The translations under genes were made by a program, and so were the position numbers. From Paenilisteria portnoyi (GTDB lineage Bacteria; Bacillota; Bacilli; Lactobacillales; Listeriaceae): 61,010 nt of DNA. Shown piece by piece: positions 1-9,300 of this stretch (within the stretch, counting starts at the first letter, position 1; each line of letters opens with the position of its first letter). The notes under the pieces were generated by a model. That model searched no databases, was not told the DNA's origin, and was given only the letters and a program-made list of their open reading frames with translations. The DNA lies in the NCBI RefSeq assembly GCF_014322795.1, contig NZ_JAASTT010000024.1, positions 1-61,010 on the forward strand, read 5' to 3'.

Positions 1-100
1 TTAAAAATGAAAAATCATAAAATTGGATTCGTCTAATTTCGAATAAAAAGCGACTTATGAAATTGGTTCAATTTAAAATTATTCTGTATAAATGTGAATT

Positions 101-348
101 CTATATAATCCACGTTTTTTTGCCAAATATCTCTTCTGAAAACATGCAATAAAAGGTTTTCATCGAACGCGGAAAGGGTTTGGAATTGGGGCTAGCGATG
201 GTATCTGCTGTCCACCCGGTTGCAATACGCTTCCTCATAAGTGCTTTCGTTTCTGAATCGAGGGGAATAGCCTTATGTCTACATTTTATGGGCTTTGGTA
301 GGTTTCGTTAAGTGTATCATCCCATGTCTCTTTTTGTGTCTCGTTTAA
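101..348 (-). pseudogene. IS30-family transposase fragment (decayed)
   Basis: Read on the minus strand, this stretch gives a protein-like frame broken by an internal stop. It contains blocks that resemble the N-terminal third of IS30 transposases of the IS1062/IS1239 type: a C-R-x-K-x-I-x-L block, a GWTADTIA block (family GWTPDVI) and an SMKTFYCMF block (family SMRTLYRMF) followed by an IF pair. No start codon, no catalytic DDE region and no recognisable terminal repeats are present in the flanking sequence. It is therefore the scar of an old insertion. The match is by eye to remembered family motifs. Confidence 0.5.
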
Positions 349-921
349 TTATAGAATTCAGGTAATAACGTTGTAGAATGTACTAGATCTTGATATGTTA
401 CAAGCATGAAGTATTTATTTTTGTTAGATATTCGTATAAAATAGTTAGAATAATTTGTTTTTAAAACAATACTCTACAATTTATAAATTACATGCTTTTA
501 GATTGATTATTTATGGCGGTGGAAAGACATGGATTCGACACATTTAGCAGAAATTATCCATAAAATACGGAGTTTTTGTTGTTATTTTATGGATAAAAGA
601 CACGATGTGACATCTTTATTTACTAGCACATTATAAAGTGTGAGTATATTGGTTAAAAAGTAACCTTTCAAATCCATTCAAACAGATATTAATGTGAAAT
701 ATTATACGTGTTTTTTTATTCTATGCTACATATAATGCAAAGATTTAAGAGACATAGAAAAAACGAGAGTAAAGTCATGTATATAAAATATCTTTAAAAA
801 GGATAATATTTCAAAATAGAGGACTAAAGATTATTTGTGCTTATTCAATGATTCTTTTTGAATGATTTTGGTTGACTTTGGACGTATATGGTGGTATTCT
901 TTTGAGGAATGGAGGGATTCT
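349..921. other. AT-rich intergenic region upstream of fruR
   Basis: No convincing gene is present in this 570-bp stretch. It holds a perfect inverted repeat (554-596, listed separately) and several AT-rich hexamers that could serve as -10 boxes, none paired with a clear -35. The reading frame of fruR runs upstream to 862, but the extra codons have no ribosome-binding site. No catabolite-response element was found before the fructose operon. Confidence 0.5.
554..596. repeat. Perfect 14-bp inverted repeat, 15-bp spacer
   Basis: The arms at 554-567 (TTATCCATAAAATA) and 583-596 are exact reverse complements. They are AT-rich and not followed by a T tract, so a rho-independent terminator is unlikely. 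The repeat lies about 330 bp before fruR. It could be an operator for a dimeric regulator or the remnant of a mobile-element end. Confidence 0.6.
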
Positions 922-1674
922 ATGTTGAATGCAGAGCGGCATAAACTCATAATGGATCTTTTGAAGCGTAAAGGTACAGTTAAATTAAAGAATTTAATTG
1001 AAGTGTCAGATTCTTCGGAGTCTACAATACGTCGCGATTTAGCTGAATTAGAAAATTTAGGAGTGTTGAGGAGAGTACATGGAGGGGCAATACTTAGTCA
1101 AGCTAGAACTATTGAGATGAGTATGCTAGAGAAATCAGTCAGAAACGTTCGAGAAAAAAAGCAAATTGCTAGATTGGCAGCTTCAACTGTTGTTGATGGG
1201 GATTGTATTTATTTGGATGCAGGTTCCACTACATTTGAAATGATTGATTTTTTAGTTGGTCGTGATATTACGGTGGTTACTAATGGGTTGATGCATGTGG
1301 AAGAACTCGTTAATTTAGATTTAAATGCGTACATTTTAGGTGGGAAAATGAAAGCGAAAACAAAAGCCATCATTGGGGGAATTGCTTTAGATAATATCAT
1401 GAATTATCGATTTGATAAATCTTTTATTGGTGCAAATGGTATCCATATGGTAGATGGGTATACAACGCCAGATATGGAGGAAGCCCTATTAAAGCGCCGA
1501 TCTATGGAGCTTTCTGATGAAACTTTTATTGTGGCTGATAACTCTAAATTGCATCATAGTCATTTTGCTAAGATGTTTGATTTGGAAGCCGCTGTGTTGA
1601 TTACTAATAGCATAAATGAGGAAGAAAAGTTAAGTTTGATGAAAAAAACAAGTGTTATGGAGGTGCTAGATTGA
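922..1674 (+). CDS. fruR: DeoR-family regulator of the fructose operon
   Basis: The 250-residue protein has the DeoR layout: an N-terminal winged helix-turn-helix (about residues 5-58, with the SESTIRRDLAELE recognition helix) and a C-terminal sugar-phosphate sensing domain containing the D-x-G-S-T-T block and a GAxGI segment. The start at 922 is chosen because a GGAGG lies about 6 bases upstream and the family's usual N-terminus (M-x-x-x-E-R-H) begins there. The stop overlaps the TTG start of fruK, so the two are translationally coupled. By family and context it controls the downstream fructose PTS genes, probably responding to fructose-1-phosphate. Confidence 0.88.
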   Translation: MLNAERHKLIMDLLKRKGTVKLKNLIEVSDSSESTIRRDLAELENLGVLRRVHGGAILSQARTIEMSMLEKSVRNVREKKQIARLAASTVVDGDCIYLDAGSTTFEMIDFLVGRDITVVTNGLMHVEELVNLDLNAYILGGKMKAKTKAIIGGIALDNIMNYRFDKSFIGANGIHMVDGYTTPDMEEALLKRRSMELSDETFIVADNSKLHHSHFAKMFDLEAAVLITNSINEEEKLSLMKKTSVMEVLD

Positions 1675-2582
1675 TTTATACAGTGACATTGAACCCGTCG
1701 ATTGATTATATTGTGGAGGTTGATGATCTTGAATTAGGTCACTTAAACCGAATGAAAACTAGTATTAAGTTACCAGGAGGCAAAGGAGTTAATGTTTCTA
1801 GGATACTTAATCAATTAAGGATTGATAATTGTGCTTTAGGCTTTTTAGGTGGTTTTACGGGTGATTTTATTCAACAGTGGTTGGAGAATGAGGGGAGTAC
1901 AAGCAGGTTTACACATATTGCAGATGACACACGAATTAATGTTAAGTTGAAACATGGTGAGGAGACTGAAATAAATGGATCTGGACCAACTATTAACTCT
2001 GCTGAAGTTGTAGATTTTTTTCAACAATTTGATGCTATGAAAAAGGGAGACATTGTTGTTTTATCTGGCAGTATTCCACCTTCTCTGGGCTCTGATTTTT
2101 ATAATAGAATCATTGCAAAGTGTGAAGCTCAGGATATAGAGTTTATGATTGATACGACTGGAGCTAGTTTATTGGATACTTTAAAAAGGGGACCATTTCT
2201 TATTAAACCAAATCATCATGAGCTCGCTGAGTTATTTGGTGTAGAGCTAAATGGCATAGAGGATATCGTTATTTATGGTAAAAAGTGTTTAGAGCTAGGG
2301 GCTAAGCATGTGATTGTATCGCTTGCTGGTGATGGTGCCTTGCTTTTTGTAAAGGATAAGGTGTATCAGTCTAATACTCCGATTGGACAAGTGAAAAATT
2401 CTGTCGGTGCAGGGGATTCGATGATTGGTGGTTTTATTGGTACTTATATGGAAACAAATGATGTTCTAAAAGCATTTCGAGTCGCAGTAGCTACTGGTAG
2501 TGCAACTGCTTTTTCTATGGATTTGGCGACATATGATGCTATTCAAAAATTAATTCCAAAAGTTAAAATTTCAGAGATATGA
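1671..2582 (+). CDS. fruK: 1-phosphofructokinase (PfkB family)
   Basis: The product phosphorylates fructose-1-phosphate to fructose-1,6-bisphosphate in the cytoplasm. The 303-residue protein carries both PfkB signatures: the N-terminal GGKGVNVSR block near residue 37 and the C-terminal VGAGDSMIGG block with the catalytic Asp. The NPSIDY motif after the start is typical of the LacC/FruK branch. Translation starts at a TTG that overlaps the fruR stop by 4 bases, with GGAGG about 7 bases upstream. Tagatose-6-phosphate kinase is a close paralogue, but the adjacent fructose EIIABC gene favours fructose-1-phosphate. Confidence 0.88.
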   Translation: MIYTVTLNPSIDYIVEVDDLELGHLNRMKTSIKLPGGKGVNVSRILNQLRIDNCALGFLGGFTGDFIQQWLENEGSTSRFTHIADDTRINVKLKHGEETEINGSGPTINSAEVVDFFQQFDAMKKGDIVVLSGSIPPSLGSDFYNRIIAKCEAQDIEFMIDTTGASLLDTLKRGPFLIKPNHHELAELFGVELNGIEDIVIYGKKCLELGAKHVIVSLAGDGALLFVKDKVYQSNTPIGQVKNSVGAGDSMIGGFIGTYMETNDVLKAFRVAVATGSATAFSMDLATYDAIQKLIPKVKISEI

Positions 2583-2601
2583 TAATTGGGAGGCTTACAT
2601 T

Positions 2602-4479
2602 ATGAAAATAACTGATATTATGAGTCAAGATACGATGATACTTTCCTTGAAAGCAACGACAAAAGAGGCTGCAATAGATGAAATGATTGCAAAACTGGCT
2701 GAAAATGAAAAAATTAATGATGTATCTCTTTTTAAAAAGGAGATTATGAAGCGAGAGCAAGAAAGTTCTACCGGTATAGGTGATGGTATTGCAATGCCTC
2801 ATGCTAAAACAAAGGCAGTAAATACACCAACAGTAGTATTTGCTAAAAGTGAAGCTGGACTAGATTATGAATCATTAGATGGGCAACCTGCGTTTTTATT
2901 CTTTATGATTGCGGCAACTGATGGGGCGAATCAGACACACTTAGAAACACTTGCTGCTTTATCACGCTTACTTATCCATCCAGATTTTGTTGGAAAATTA
3001 CGTAATGCAGCATCTACTGAAGAAGTAACAGCTTTATTTGATGAGGCGCAAGGAGAAAAAGAAGCATCTGATGGTATTGCGTACAGTGATATTTCTCGGG
3101 ATAAGCCCTTTGTAGTTGCAGTAACAGCTTGTCCTACAGGAATCGCACATACTTATATGGCTGAGGACGCGCTGAAGAATAAGGCAAAAGAGATGGGTGT
3201 TGATATTCGGGTAGAGACAAATGGCTCGGATGGTGCAAAAAATAAATTGACAATTGATGAGATTGAACGTGCCAATGGTGTTATCGTTGCTGCGGATAAA
3301 AAAGTAGAAATGGCTAGATTTGATGGGAAGCATGTTCTAGAAACGCCTGTGAGTGATGGCATTAGAAAACCAGAAGAGCTTATTAATAAGGCAATTGCAA
3401 AAGAAGCCCCTGTATACCATCATAGTGGTGAAAAAGATAGCTCTGTTGGGAACGGTCAAAAAGTTTCGATTGGGAGTCGCATTTATAAAGATTTGATGAA
3501 TGGTATTTCACACATGCTACCATTTGTTGTTGGTGGAGGTATCCTCTTAGCATTTTCTTTCTTGTTAGAACAGTATTTCCCGAGTGCTAAAACTTTTACA
3601 GATATGTTAGGTGCGATTAGTGGTGGAGAAACTGGGGCCTTTATGTTCCTTATTCCAATACTAGCTGGTTTCATTGCGATGAGTATTGCCGATCGTCCTG
3701 GTTTAATGCCAGGTATGGTTGGTGGTTTGTTAGCAGCGACATCGGATGCTGGTTTTTTAGGCGGACTACTAGCTGGTTTCTTAGCGGGTTATGTTGTACT
3801 TGGGTTGAAAATCCTCTTTTCTAAAATGCCTAAAACATTGGAAGGTTTAAAGCCTATTTTAATTTATCCTGTACTAGGATTACTTATTACCGGGGGATTA
3901 ATGTACTTTATCTTTGATCCTATTTTCGCGACAATTAATGAGTTCTTGGTGGATCAACTGCAATCATTAGGGACAACAAATGCGGTTATATTAGGAACAG
4001 TGTTAGGCGGAATGATGGCTATTGATATGGGTGGCCCATTTAATAAGGCTGCCTATACCTTTGCAATTGGTGTATTTACAACGACTGGTAATACTGATGG
4101 TGCATTTATGGCAGCTGTAATGGCTGGTGGGATGGTTCCACCACTTGCTATTGCGATGGCTACGACGATATTTAAAAATAAATTTACATCCGATGAGCGG
4201 CAAGCTGGTTTGACAAACTATGTGTTAGGATTGTCATTCATAACAGAAGGGGCTATTCCTTTCGCAGCAGCAGATCCGTTGAGGGTTATTACGTCATGTG
4301 TGCTAGGTTCGGCAATTGCCGGAGGTTTAACGCAGTTCTGGCAAATTAATGTTCCTGCACCACATGGGGGGATATTTGTTGTAGGACTAGCTAACCATCC
4401 TATGTTGTTCTTGTTATCGATCCTTATAGGAACAGTCATTTCCGGGTTGATATATGGTTTTTGGAAGAAAGCAAAATAA
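2602..4479 (+). CDS. fruA: Fructose-specific PTS EIIABC
   Basis: This 625-residue membrane permease imports fructose and phosphorylates it at C1. The domains run A-B-C: EIIA (about 1-150) with the phosphorylated His67 in the AMPHAK motif; EIIB (about 168-265) with Cys177 in the TACPTGIAHT loop; and a hydrophobic EIIC (about 290-625) with glycine-rich membrane segments. A GGGAGG lies 12 bases upstream of the ATG. It is the last gene of the fruR-fruK-fruA operon and is followed by a terminator. The domain order and length are those of Listeria and Bacillus FruA. Confidence 0.93.
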   Translation: MKITDIMSQDTMILSLKATTKEAAIDEMIAKLAENEKINDVSLFKKEIMKREQESSTGIGDGIAMPHAKTKAVNTPTVVFAKSEAGLDYESLDGQPAFLFFMIAATDGANQTHLETLAALSRLLIHPDFVGKLRNAASTEEVTALFDEAQGEKEASDGIAYSDISRDKPFVVAVTACPTGIAHTYMAEDALKNKAKEMGVDIRVETNGSDGAKNKLTIDEIERANGVIVAADKKVEMARFDGKHVLETPVSDGIRKPEELINKAIAKEAPVYHHSGEKDSSVGNGQKVSIGSRIYKDLMNGISHMLPFVVGGGILLAFSFLLEQYFPSAKTFTDMLGAISGGETGAFMFLIPILAGFIAMSIADRPGLMPGMVGGLLAATSDAGFLGGLLAGFLAGYVVLGLKILFSKMPKTLEGLKPILIYPVLGLLITGGLMYFIFDPIFATINEFLVDQLQSLGTTNAVILGTVLGGMMAIDMGGPFNKAAYTFAIGVFTTTGNTDGAFMAAVMAGGMVPPLAIAMATTIFKNKFTSDERQAGLTNYVLGLSFITEGAIPFAAADPLRVITSCVLGSAIAGGLTQFWQINVPAPHGGIFVVGLANHPMLFLLSILIGTVISGLIYGFWKKAK

Positions 4480-4486
4480 TAGAAAT

Positions 4487-4515
4487 AACTGCTCTAGTGA
4501 TAGGGCGGTTTTTCT
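4487..4515 (+). terminator. Rho-independent terminator after fruA
   Basis: A 10-bp stem (AACTGCTCTA with TAGGGCGGTT, two G-U pairs) closes a 4-base loop and is followed by a T run starting 7 bases after the fruA stop codon. Confidence 0.75.
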
Positions 4516-4532
4516 TTGGTATGCACTAATAG

Positions 4533-4561
4533 TCGAAATAACTCTCATTTATTGCTATAAT
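4533..4561 (+). promoter_or_regulatory. SigmaA-type promoter for the Xre gene
   Basis: A consensus TATAAT (4556-4561) stands 17 bp after a weak -35 (TCGAAA, 4533-4538). The predicted start of transcription is about 20 bp before the Xre start codon. Lying after the fruA terminator, it makes the regulator an independent unit. Confidence 0.5.
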
Positions 4562-4585
4562 GAACGTATAGGAAGGGGTGAGGGT

Positions 4586-4936
4586 ATGGACTTTGGAGAA
4601 AAATTAATATTGCTTCGAAAGAAACATCGATTGACACAGAAGCAGCTAGCAGAGAGGATTGGTGTAACATCTTCTACAATTAGCAAGTATGAGAATGATA
4701 ATCACCGACCACCGATATTTATTCTTGCTAAGTTGGCAGATGAATTAGGAACAACAACAGATTTTTTGTTGGACGATGTGGCTGGTCTTAGAGAGAAAAA
4801 TTCGGTGAATGCTTTTCCGTTAATTGGGAATCCTGAATTGGAAAAGTGGTACTTAGAATTACCCTACTCCTATTCGGAAGAAGAATTATTGCTTTTGAAA
4901 AGAATTTCAGAGGCTTTAGGAAATCGAAATAGTTAA
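4586..4936 (+). CDS. Xre-family transcriptional regulator
   Basis: The 116-residue protein has an N-terminal Cro/C1-type helix-turn-helix (about residues 5-60: LTQKQLAERIGVTSSTISKY) and a short acidic and aromatic C-terminal tail with no recognised sensor. The start at 4586 is used because it has a GGAAGGGG upstream and follows a promoter; the longer open frame would overlap fruA. It sits between fruA and the convergent comK with terminators on both sides. Its target is unknown. Its position beside comK is conserved in Listeria, as I recall. Confidence 0.8.
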   Translation: MDFGEKLILLRKKHRLTQKQLAERIGVTSSTISKYENDNHRPPIFILAKLADELGTTTDFLLDDVAGLREKNSVNAFPLIGNPELEKWYLELPYSYSEEELLLLKRISEALGNRNS

Positions 4937-4941
4937 TTTAA

Positions 4942-4982
4942 GGCAGTCACAAACCGGAAAAAAGTGACTGCCTCGTTTTTTA
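4942..4982. terminator. Bidirectional terminator between xre and comK
   Basis: GGCAGTCAC (4942-4950) pairs perfectly with GTGACTGCC (4964-4972), with a T run to the right and A-rich sequence inside and to the left. It ends xre on the plus strand and overlaps the comK stop region, so it may also end comK. Confidence 0.75.
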
Positions 4983-5630
4983 TTTATCTTCTTTGTTTTT
5001 TTTATCCTTTTTTTGCTGTGGAATATCTGGGTAACTGAAGTCAATGAAATGTTCGTTGACATCACTTATTTCTTCAAGATTGTAAGGCTCTCTACTCTCT
5101 GCTGCTAAAGAGATAGGTGGGAATAAGAGATTGGAATATGGGTACTCCGTCTCTACACTACGCATTTTTTGAGAAAATTTCATGTGCAGCATAGAAACCC
5201 TAGCCATTTGATTATTGAATGTAGCAAAAGATACAGATATTTTTATTTTTTGCTTATTATTGAATCGGATTGTTGTGCAATTATAATTAGAATCGTAATA
5301 TTCTGAGATGTGTTGTGGGAAAATCCAAATACAATCGTCTCTTCCAGCTGAAGTTGTTGGGAATGCATACGTGAAACTAACAGGATCAATCATAATTGGT
5401 GGTTTGTGTGTGACGCCTGTCAAGAAGCGTGTCCCTTCTCTTCGTCCTTCATAACTAGAGCCGAAATATTGGCAGCTTGTTTTAATTAGAAATAATGGGG
5501 TAAAACTAGATATACGATGATCGTTTAATTCAAAGACTTCTGATTGAACCCCTGATTTTGTTTTTAGAGGCAGGATTATCATGGTATGGGGATTAACCTC
5601 ATACACTGGCGTTTTCATTTTCTTGGACAT
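4980..5630 (-). CDS. comK: Competence master regulator ComK, intact
   Basis: ComK binds AT-boxes and activates DNA-uptake genes. The 216-residue protein shows the family hallmarks: an N-terminal YEVNPHTMIILPL block, CQYFGSSYEGRREGT near the middle, then GVTHKPPI and FPTTSAGRDDCIWI. The charged C-terminal tail (KKDKKNKEDK) makes it somewhat longer than Bacillus ComK. AAAGGAG lies 7 bases before the ATG. In L. monocytogenes this gene is often split by an A118-type prophage (established knowledge); here the reading frame is uninterrupted. It is convergent with xre and divergent from the IDEAL-protein gene. Confidence 0.92.
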   Translation of the reverse strand: MSKKMKTPVYEVNPHTMIILPLKTKSGVQSEVFELNDHRISSFTPLFLIKTSCQYFGSSYEGRREGTRFLTGVTHKPPIMIDPVSFTYAFPTTSAGRDDCIWIFPQHISEYYDSNYNCTTIRFNNKQKIKISVSFATFNNQMARVSMLHMKFSQKMRSVETEYPYSNLLFPPISLAAESREPYNLEEISDVNEHFIDFSYPDIPQQKKDKKNKEDK

Positions 5631-5809
5631 AATGTCACTCCTTTTGATGTATATAAGTAGTGTAAATGCACCGAGTTAAGATTATGGAATATCCGGTTTG
5701 TTTTTGAAAATTCTTAGGTACACCTACTTTGAAGCTATCTGTCTATGGTTCATCTCATTTGCTAGCTTGAGTATAGCACAGCTAATTCTCGAAGTCACTA
5801 TTTTTTCTA

Positions 5810-5822
5810 AAAATTCTATTTT
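5810..5822. promoter_or_regulatory. Possible ComK AT-box (AAAA-N5-TTTT)
   Basis: The sequence matches the AAAA-N5-TTTT half-site of ComK boxes exactly and lies about 180 bp upstream of comK. No second half-site with the known spacings was found, and the region is AT-rich, so a chance match is quite possible. Confidence 0.25.
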
Positions 5823-5902
5823 TATAAAGAATATGACTTTTTAACCCCTTATTTCTATTTTTTCATAGTGGCAATAAAAAAATTAAGAAGGAGTGATCAG
5901 TC

Positions 5903-6139
5903 ATGGAAATGCGAGATTTTTCAAGTTCATTAGTTAATCAAGTTGGAGTTCTAAAAGGAGAAAAAGAGTTAGTGAATACATTTATTGAGTGCTACATGAC
6001 AATGCTCCTTGATGAACACCGGATGCAGCAATTGAAAGATGAAATCGATACTGCTCTTGACAATAATGATAAAGAGAAATTTTATCTTTTGACAGAGAAA
6101 TTAAACGGAATGCAGCAGGAAATGCTTGCTTTTAAATAA
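5903..6139 (+). CDS. Small IDEAL-domain protein
   Basis: The 78-residue acidic, mostly helical protein has the short IDEAL-type motif in its second half (about residues 47-72, with the pattern I-D-x-A-L-D-x-x-D-x-x-x-F-Y-x-L). IDEAL modules occur in small Bacillales proteins of unclear function. A strong AAGGAG lies 9 bases before the ATG. The gene is divergent from comK and has its own terminator 10 bases after the stop. No function can be assigned. Confidence 0.75.
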   Translation: MEMRDFSSSLVNQVGVLKGEKELVNTFIECYMTMLLDEHRMQQLKDEIDTALDNNDKEKFYLLTEKLNGMQQEMLAFK

Positions 6140-6149
6140 ATGAGGTGAG

Positions 6150-6178
6150 AACTAGGGTCAAAGCGGCTCTAGTTTTTT
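6150..6178 (+). terminator. Terminator after the IDEAL gene
   Basis: AACTAGGGTC (6150-6159) pairs with GGCTCTAGTT (6165-6174) over 10 bp, with a 5-base loop and a run of six T. Confidence 0.75.
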
Positions 6179-6301
6179 CATGTGTCATTTGTTGAAATTC
6201 GATTATAGTGATAGACTGAGATTAGGATTTTAAATTAAGTCTGGTCTAGTTGGATAATATGTGTTATGATATAAAACAAACATACGTTCGGTGGTGGTGG
6301 A

Positions 6302-9300
6302 ATGAGTTTACAGTTTATTATAGGGCGCGCAGGTACTGGGAAAACGACATTAATTATGGATATGCTGGCAGAGAAAATTAATAGCAGAAAAGAGAAGCAT
6401 AATTGTATTTTCTTAGTTCCAGATCAGATGACTTTGCAAACGGAGACGGTTTTTTTTGAACGGGAAGAAATTGCGTGCTTATTAGATGCGCAGATTTTTA
6501 GCTTCAATCGTTTGGCTTGGCGTATTTTACAGGAAAGTGGTGGACTTGCTAGGACTTTTTTGACGGATTCGGGATTAGAAATGGTCATTCGCAAAATAAT
6601 GATTGAGAAAGAAGATGAGTTACAGCTTTTTGGACGGAATGCTTCGCAAAAGGGCTTTATTAAAGAGTTGGAGCAGGTTTTTAAAGAGATGAAACAGTTT
6701 TGTGTTGAGCAAGAACAGCTACAGGGATTTGATAGTCAGACCAGCGCAGATTTGAATAATAAAATGGCGGATATAGCTGTGCTTTACGAGGCTTACGAGC
6801 GTGTATTGGCTGGGAAATATTTAGAGAATGAGGATTATTTGAGACTACTTGCTGGTGCGATTTCAGGGAATGTTTTTTTAGCGGAGAGTGAGATTTTTAT
6901 TGATGGGTTTCATGAATTTTCGCCACAAGAGTACTTGATTTTAAGTGAAATCCTTAGTGTTTGTAAAAATGTGACGATTACATTGACATTGGATAAAGCT
7001 TATAGCATGAACAATTTGCAATCGTATAATTTATTTCAATTAACGGGGACGACATATGTTAAGTTAAAAGAAATCGCGCAGAACAAAGCTTGTGATGTCT
7101 TACCAGATATCATTTTAAAAGAAAATACACGCTTTCGAAATAGTGATTTAGCTTATTTACAGGCAAGTTGGGGCGATTTTTCTGTGGCACCATTTGAGGG
7201 TGCTACACCAAGTCTTTCTGTTGATGAGGCGAACAACCGGCGGGCGGAAATTGAGGGGGTTGCAAGGCGTGTCAGAGAGTTGAGCGCAGAGGGGTATCGT
7301 TATCGAGATATGGCTATTTTGCTTCGAAATACAGAGGCATACGAGACCATTTTGAAGGCTTCTTTGAGTGCGAATGATATTCCTTATTTTATCGATAAGA
7401 AACGCACGATGGCTAATCATCCTATGGTAGAGTTTCTTCGTTCTAGTTTAGATGTGATTCGGACTAATTGGCAATATGAGGCTGTTTTTCAGGCTGTTAG
7501 AACAGAATTTTTCTTCCCCTTAGATGTGAGTAGTAGTGCCTATCGTGGGAAGGTAGATATTTTTGAAAATTATGTATTAGAGAATGGGATTTACAATAAG
7601 CGTAGGTGGATGGATAAGCGGCCTTGGGGCTATCGGAAAATTCGCGGCTTAGATTTGAATCAAGGTGTGCAGACGGATGATGAAAAGGCGAAAGAGGCAA
7701 CGATTAATGAAGTAAGGGAGCGAATAAAAGCACCGCTAATGATTCTGGAGACGCGATTGAAAGTTGCTGACAATGGTGTGGGACTGGCGAGTGCACTTTT
7801 TGAATTTATGCTGGATGTACAGGTTGATAAACGGCTAGATATGTGGCGTAAACGCGCGGAGGAGATGGATGAGCTTGAGTTAGCAAAAGAGCATGAACAG
7901 GCGTGGAAGTCTGTTATTGCCTTGCTAGACGAGTTTGTAGAGGTGATGGGGGATGAAGAACTATCGCTAGACGTTTTCTTTGATATTATAAATACAGGAT
8001 TAGATGCTTTGGATTTTGCCTTGTTACCACCGTCTTTGGACCAGTTAATTATAACGGATATGGATAATTCAAGATTGCTGAATATGAAAATTATTTTTGC
8101 GGTGGGTATTAATGATGGCGTTTTACCAATGAAGAAAATAGAGAGTGGCATTTTATCGGATGAAGACAGGGAGTATTTAAATCAATCGGGAATTGCTGTT
8201 CGACCTAGTGGTAAGAGCATGCTTTCAAGTGAAGATTTTCTTGCGTATCGCTTATTTACGTTACCTTCAGAGCGTTTATTTATTAGTTTTCCTAATGCGG
8301 ATGAGAATGGGAAGGAAATGTCTGAATCAAATTATATTAGGCGAATTGAAGCCATTTTTCCTGAGGTTAAGAGAGGGCTTTATTTGAGTGATCCTTCTTT
8401 ATTGAGCGACTCAGAACAGGCGTCTTATATATCTACCCCTAAGTCTGCGATAGCGCTTTTAACTGCGCAAATGCAGTATAAGAAGAAAGGGTATCCTATG
8501 TCTCCTGTTTGGTGGGATGCGTATTCATTTTTTCAATCAGATGAGGAGTGGAGAAGTTCTGCTCTGCAGATTTTAGAAAGTTTATTTTATCAAAATAAGG
8601 CTAAAAATATTTCAGAAGAAGTTGCAACTTCTTTATTTGGTGAGAATATTCATGCAAGTGTTTCTAGAATGGAACGTTTTTATAGTTGTCATTTCCAGCA
8701 TTTTGCGCAACATGGTTTGAAACTAGAGGAGCGGGCTCATTTTAAATTGCAATCTGTGGATATTGGTGAGATATTTCATGGAGCGATGGAATGGATATCG
8801 GCAAAGTTGCGGGAAAATAATTTGGAGTGGGGACAATTATCGGTGGAGCAATGTATGGAACTTGCGACGCTTGCTATGAAGTATTTGGTGCCTAAGTTGC
8901 AACATGAAATATTACTTAGTACGAAGCGACTGGAATATATTCAATATAAGCTTTTGAATATTATTATTAGAGCCACGCGGGTGTTGAATGAACAGGCTAA
9001 AATTAGTCGGTTTAAGCCGGTTGGATTAGAGGTTGATTTTGGGGTGAAAGGTGAAATACCTCCTTTGAAATTGCCACTTAATGGTGGACGTGAACTCATA
9101 CTACAGGGACGGATTGATAGAATTGATGAGGCTGAGCAGGACGAGCGTACATTTTTAAGAATTATTGATTATAAGTCAAGTTCGCATGATCTACCAATGA
9201 CGGAAGTTTATTATGGATTGGCTTTACAGATGTTGACGTATTTAGATATTGTTGTGGCGAATTCAGCTAAACTTATTGGGAAAGTTGCAGAGCCAGCAGG

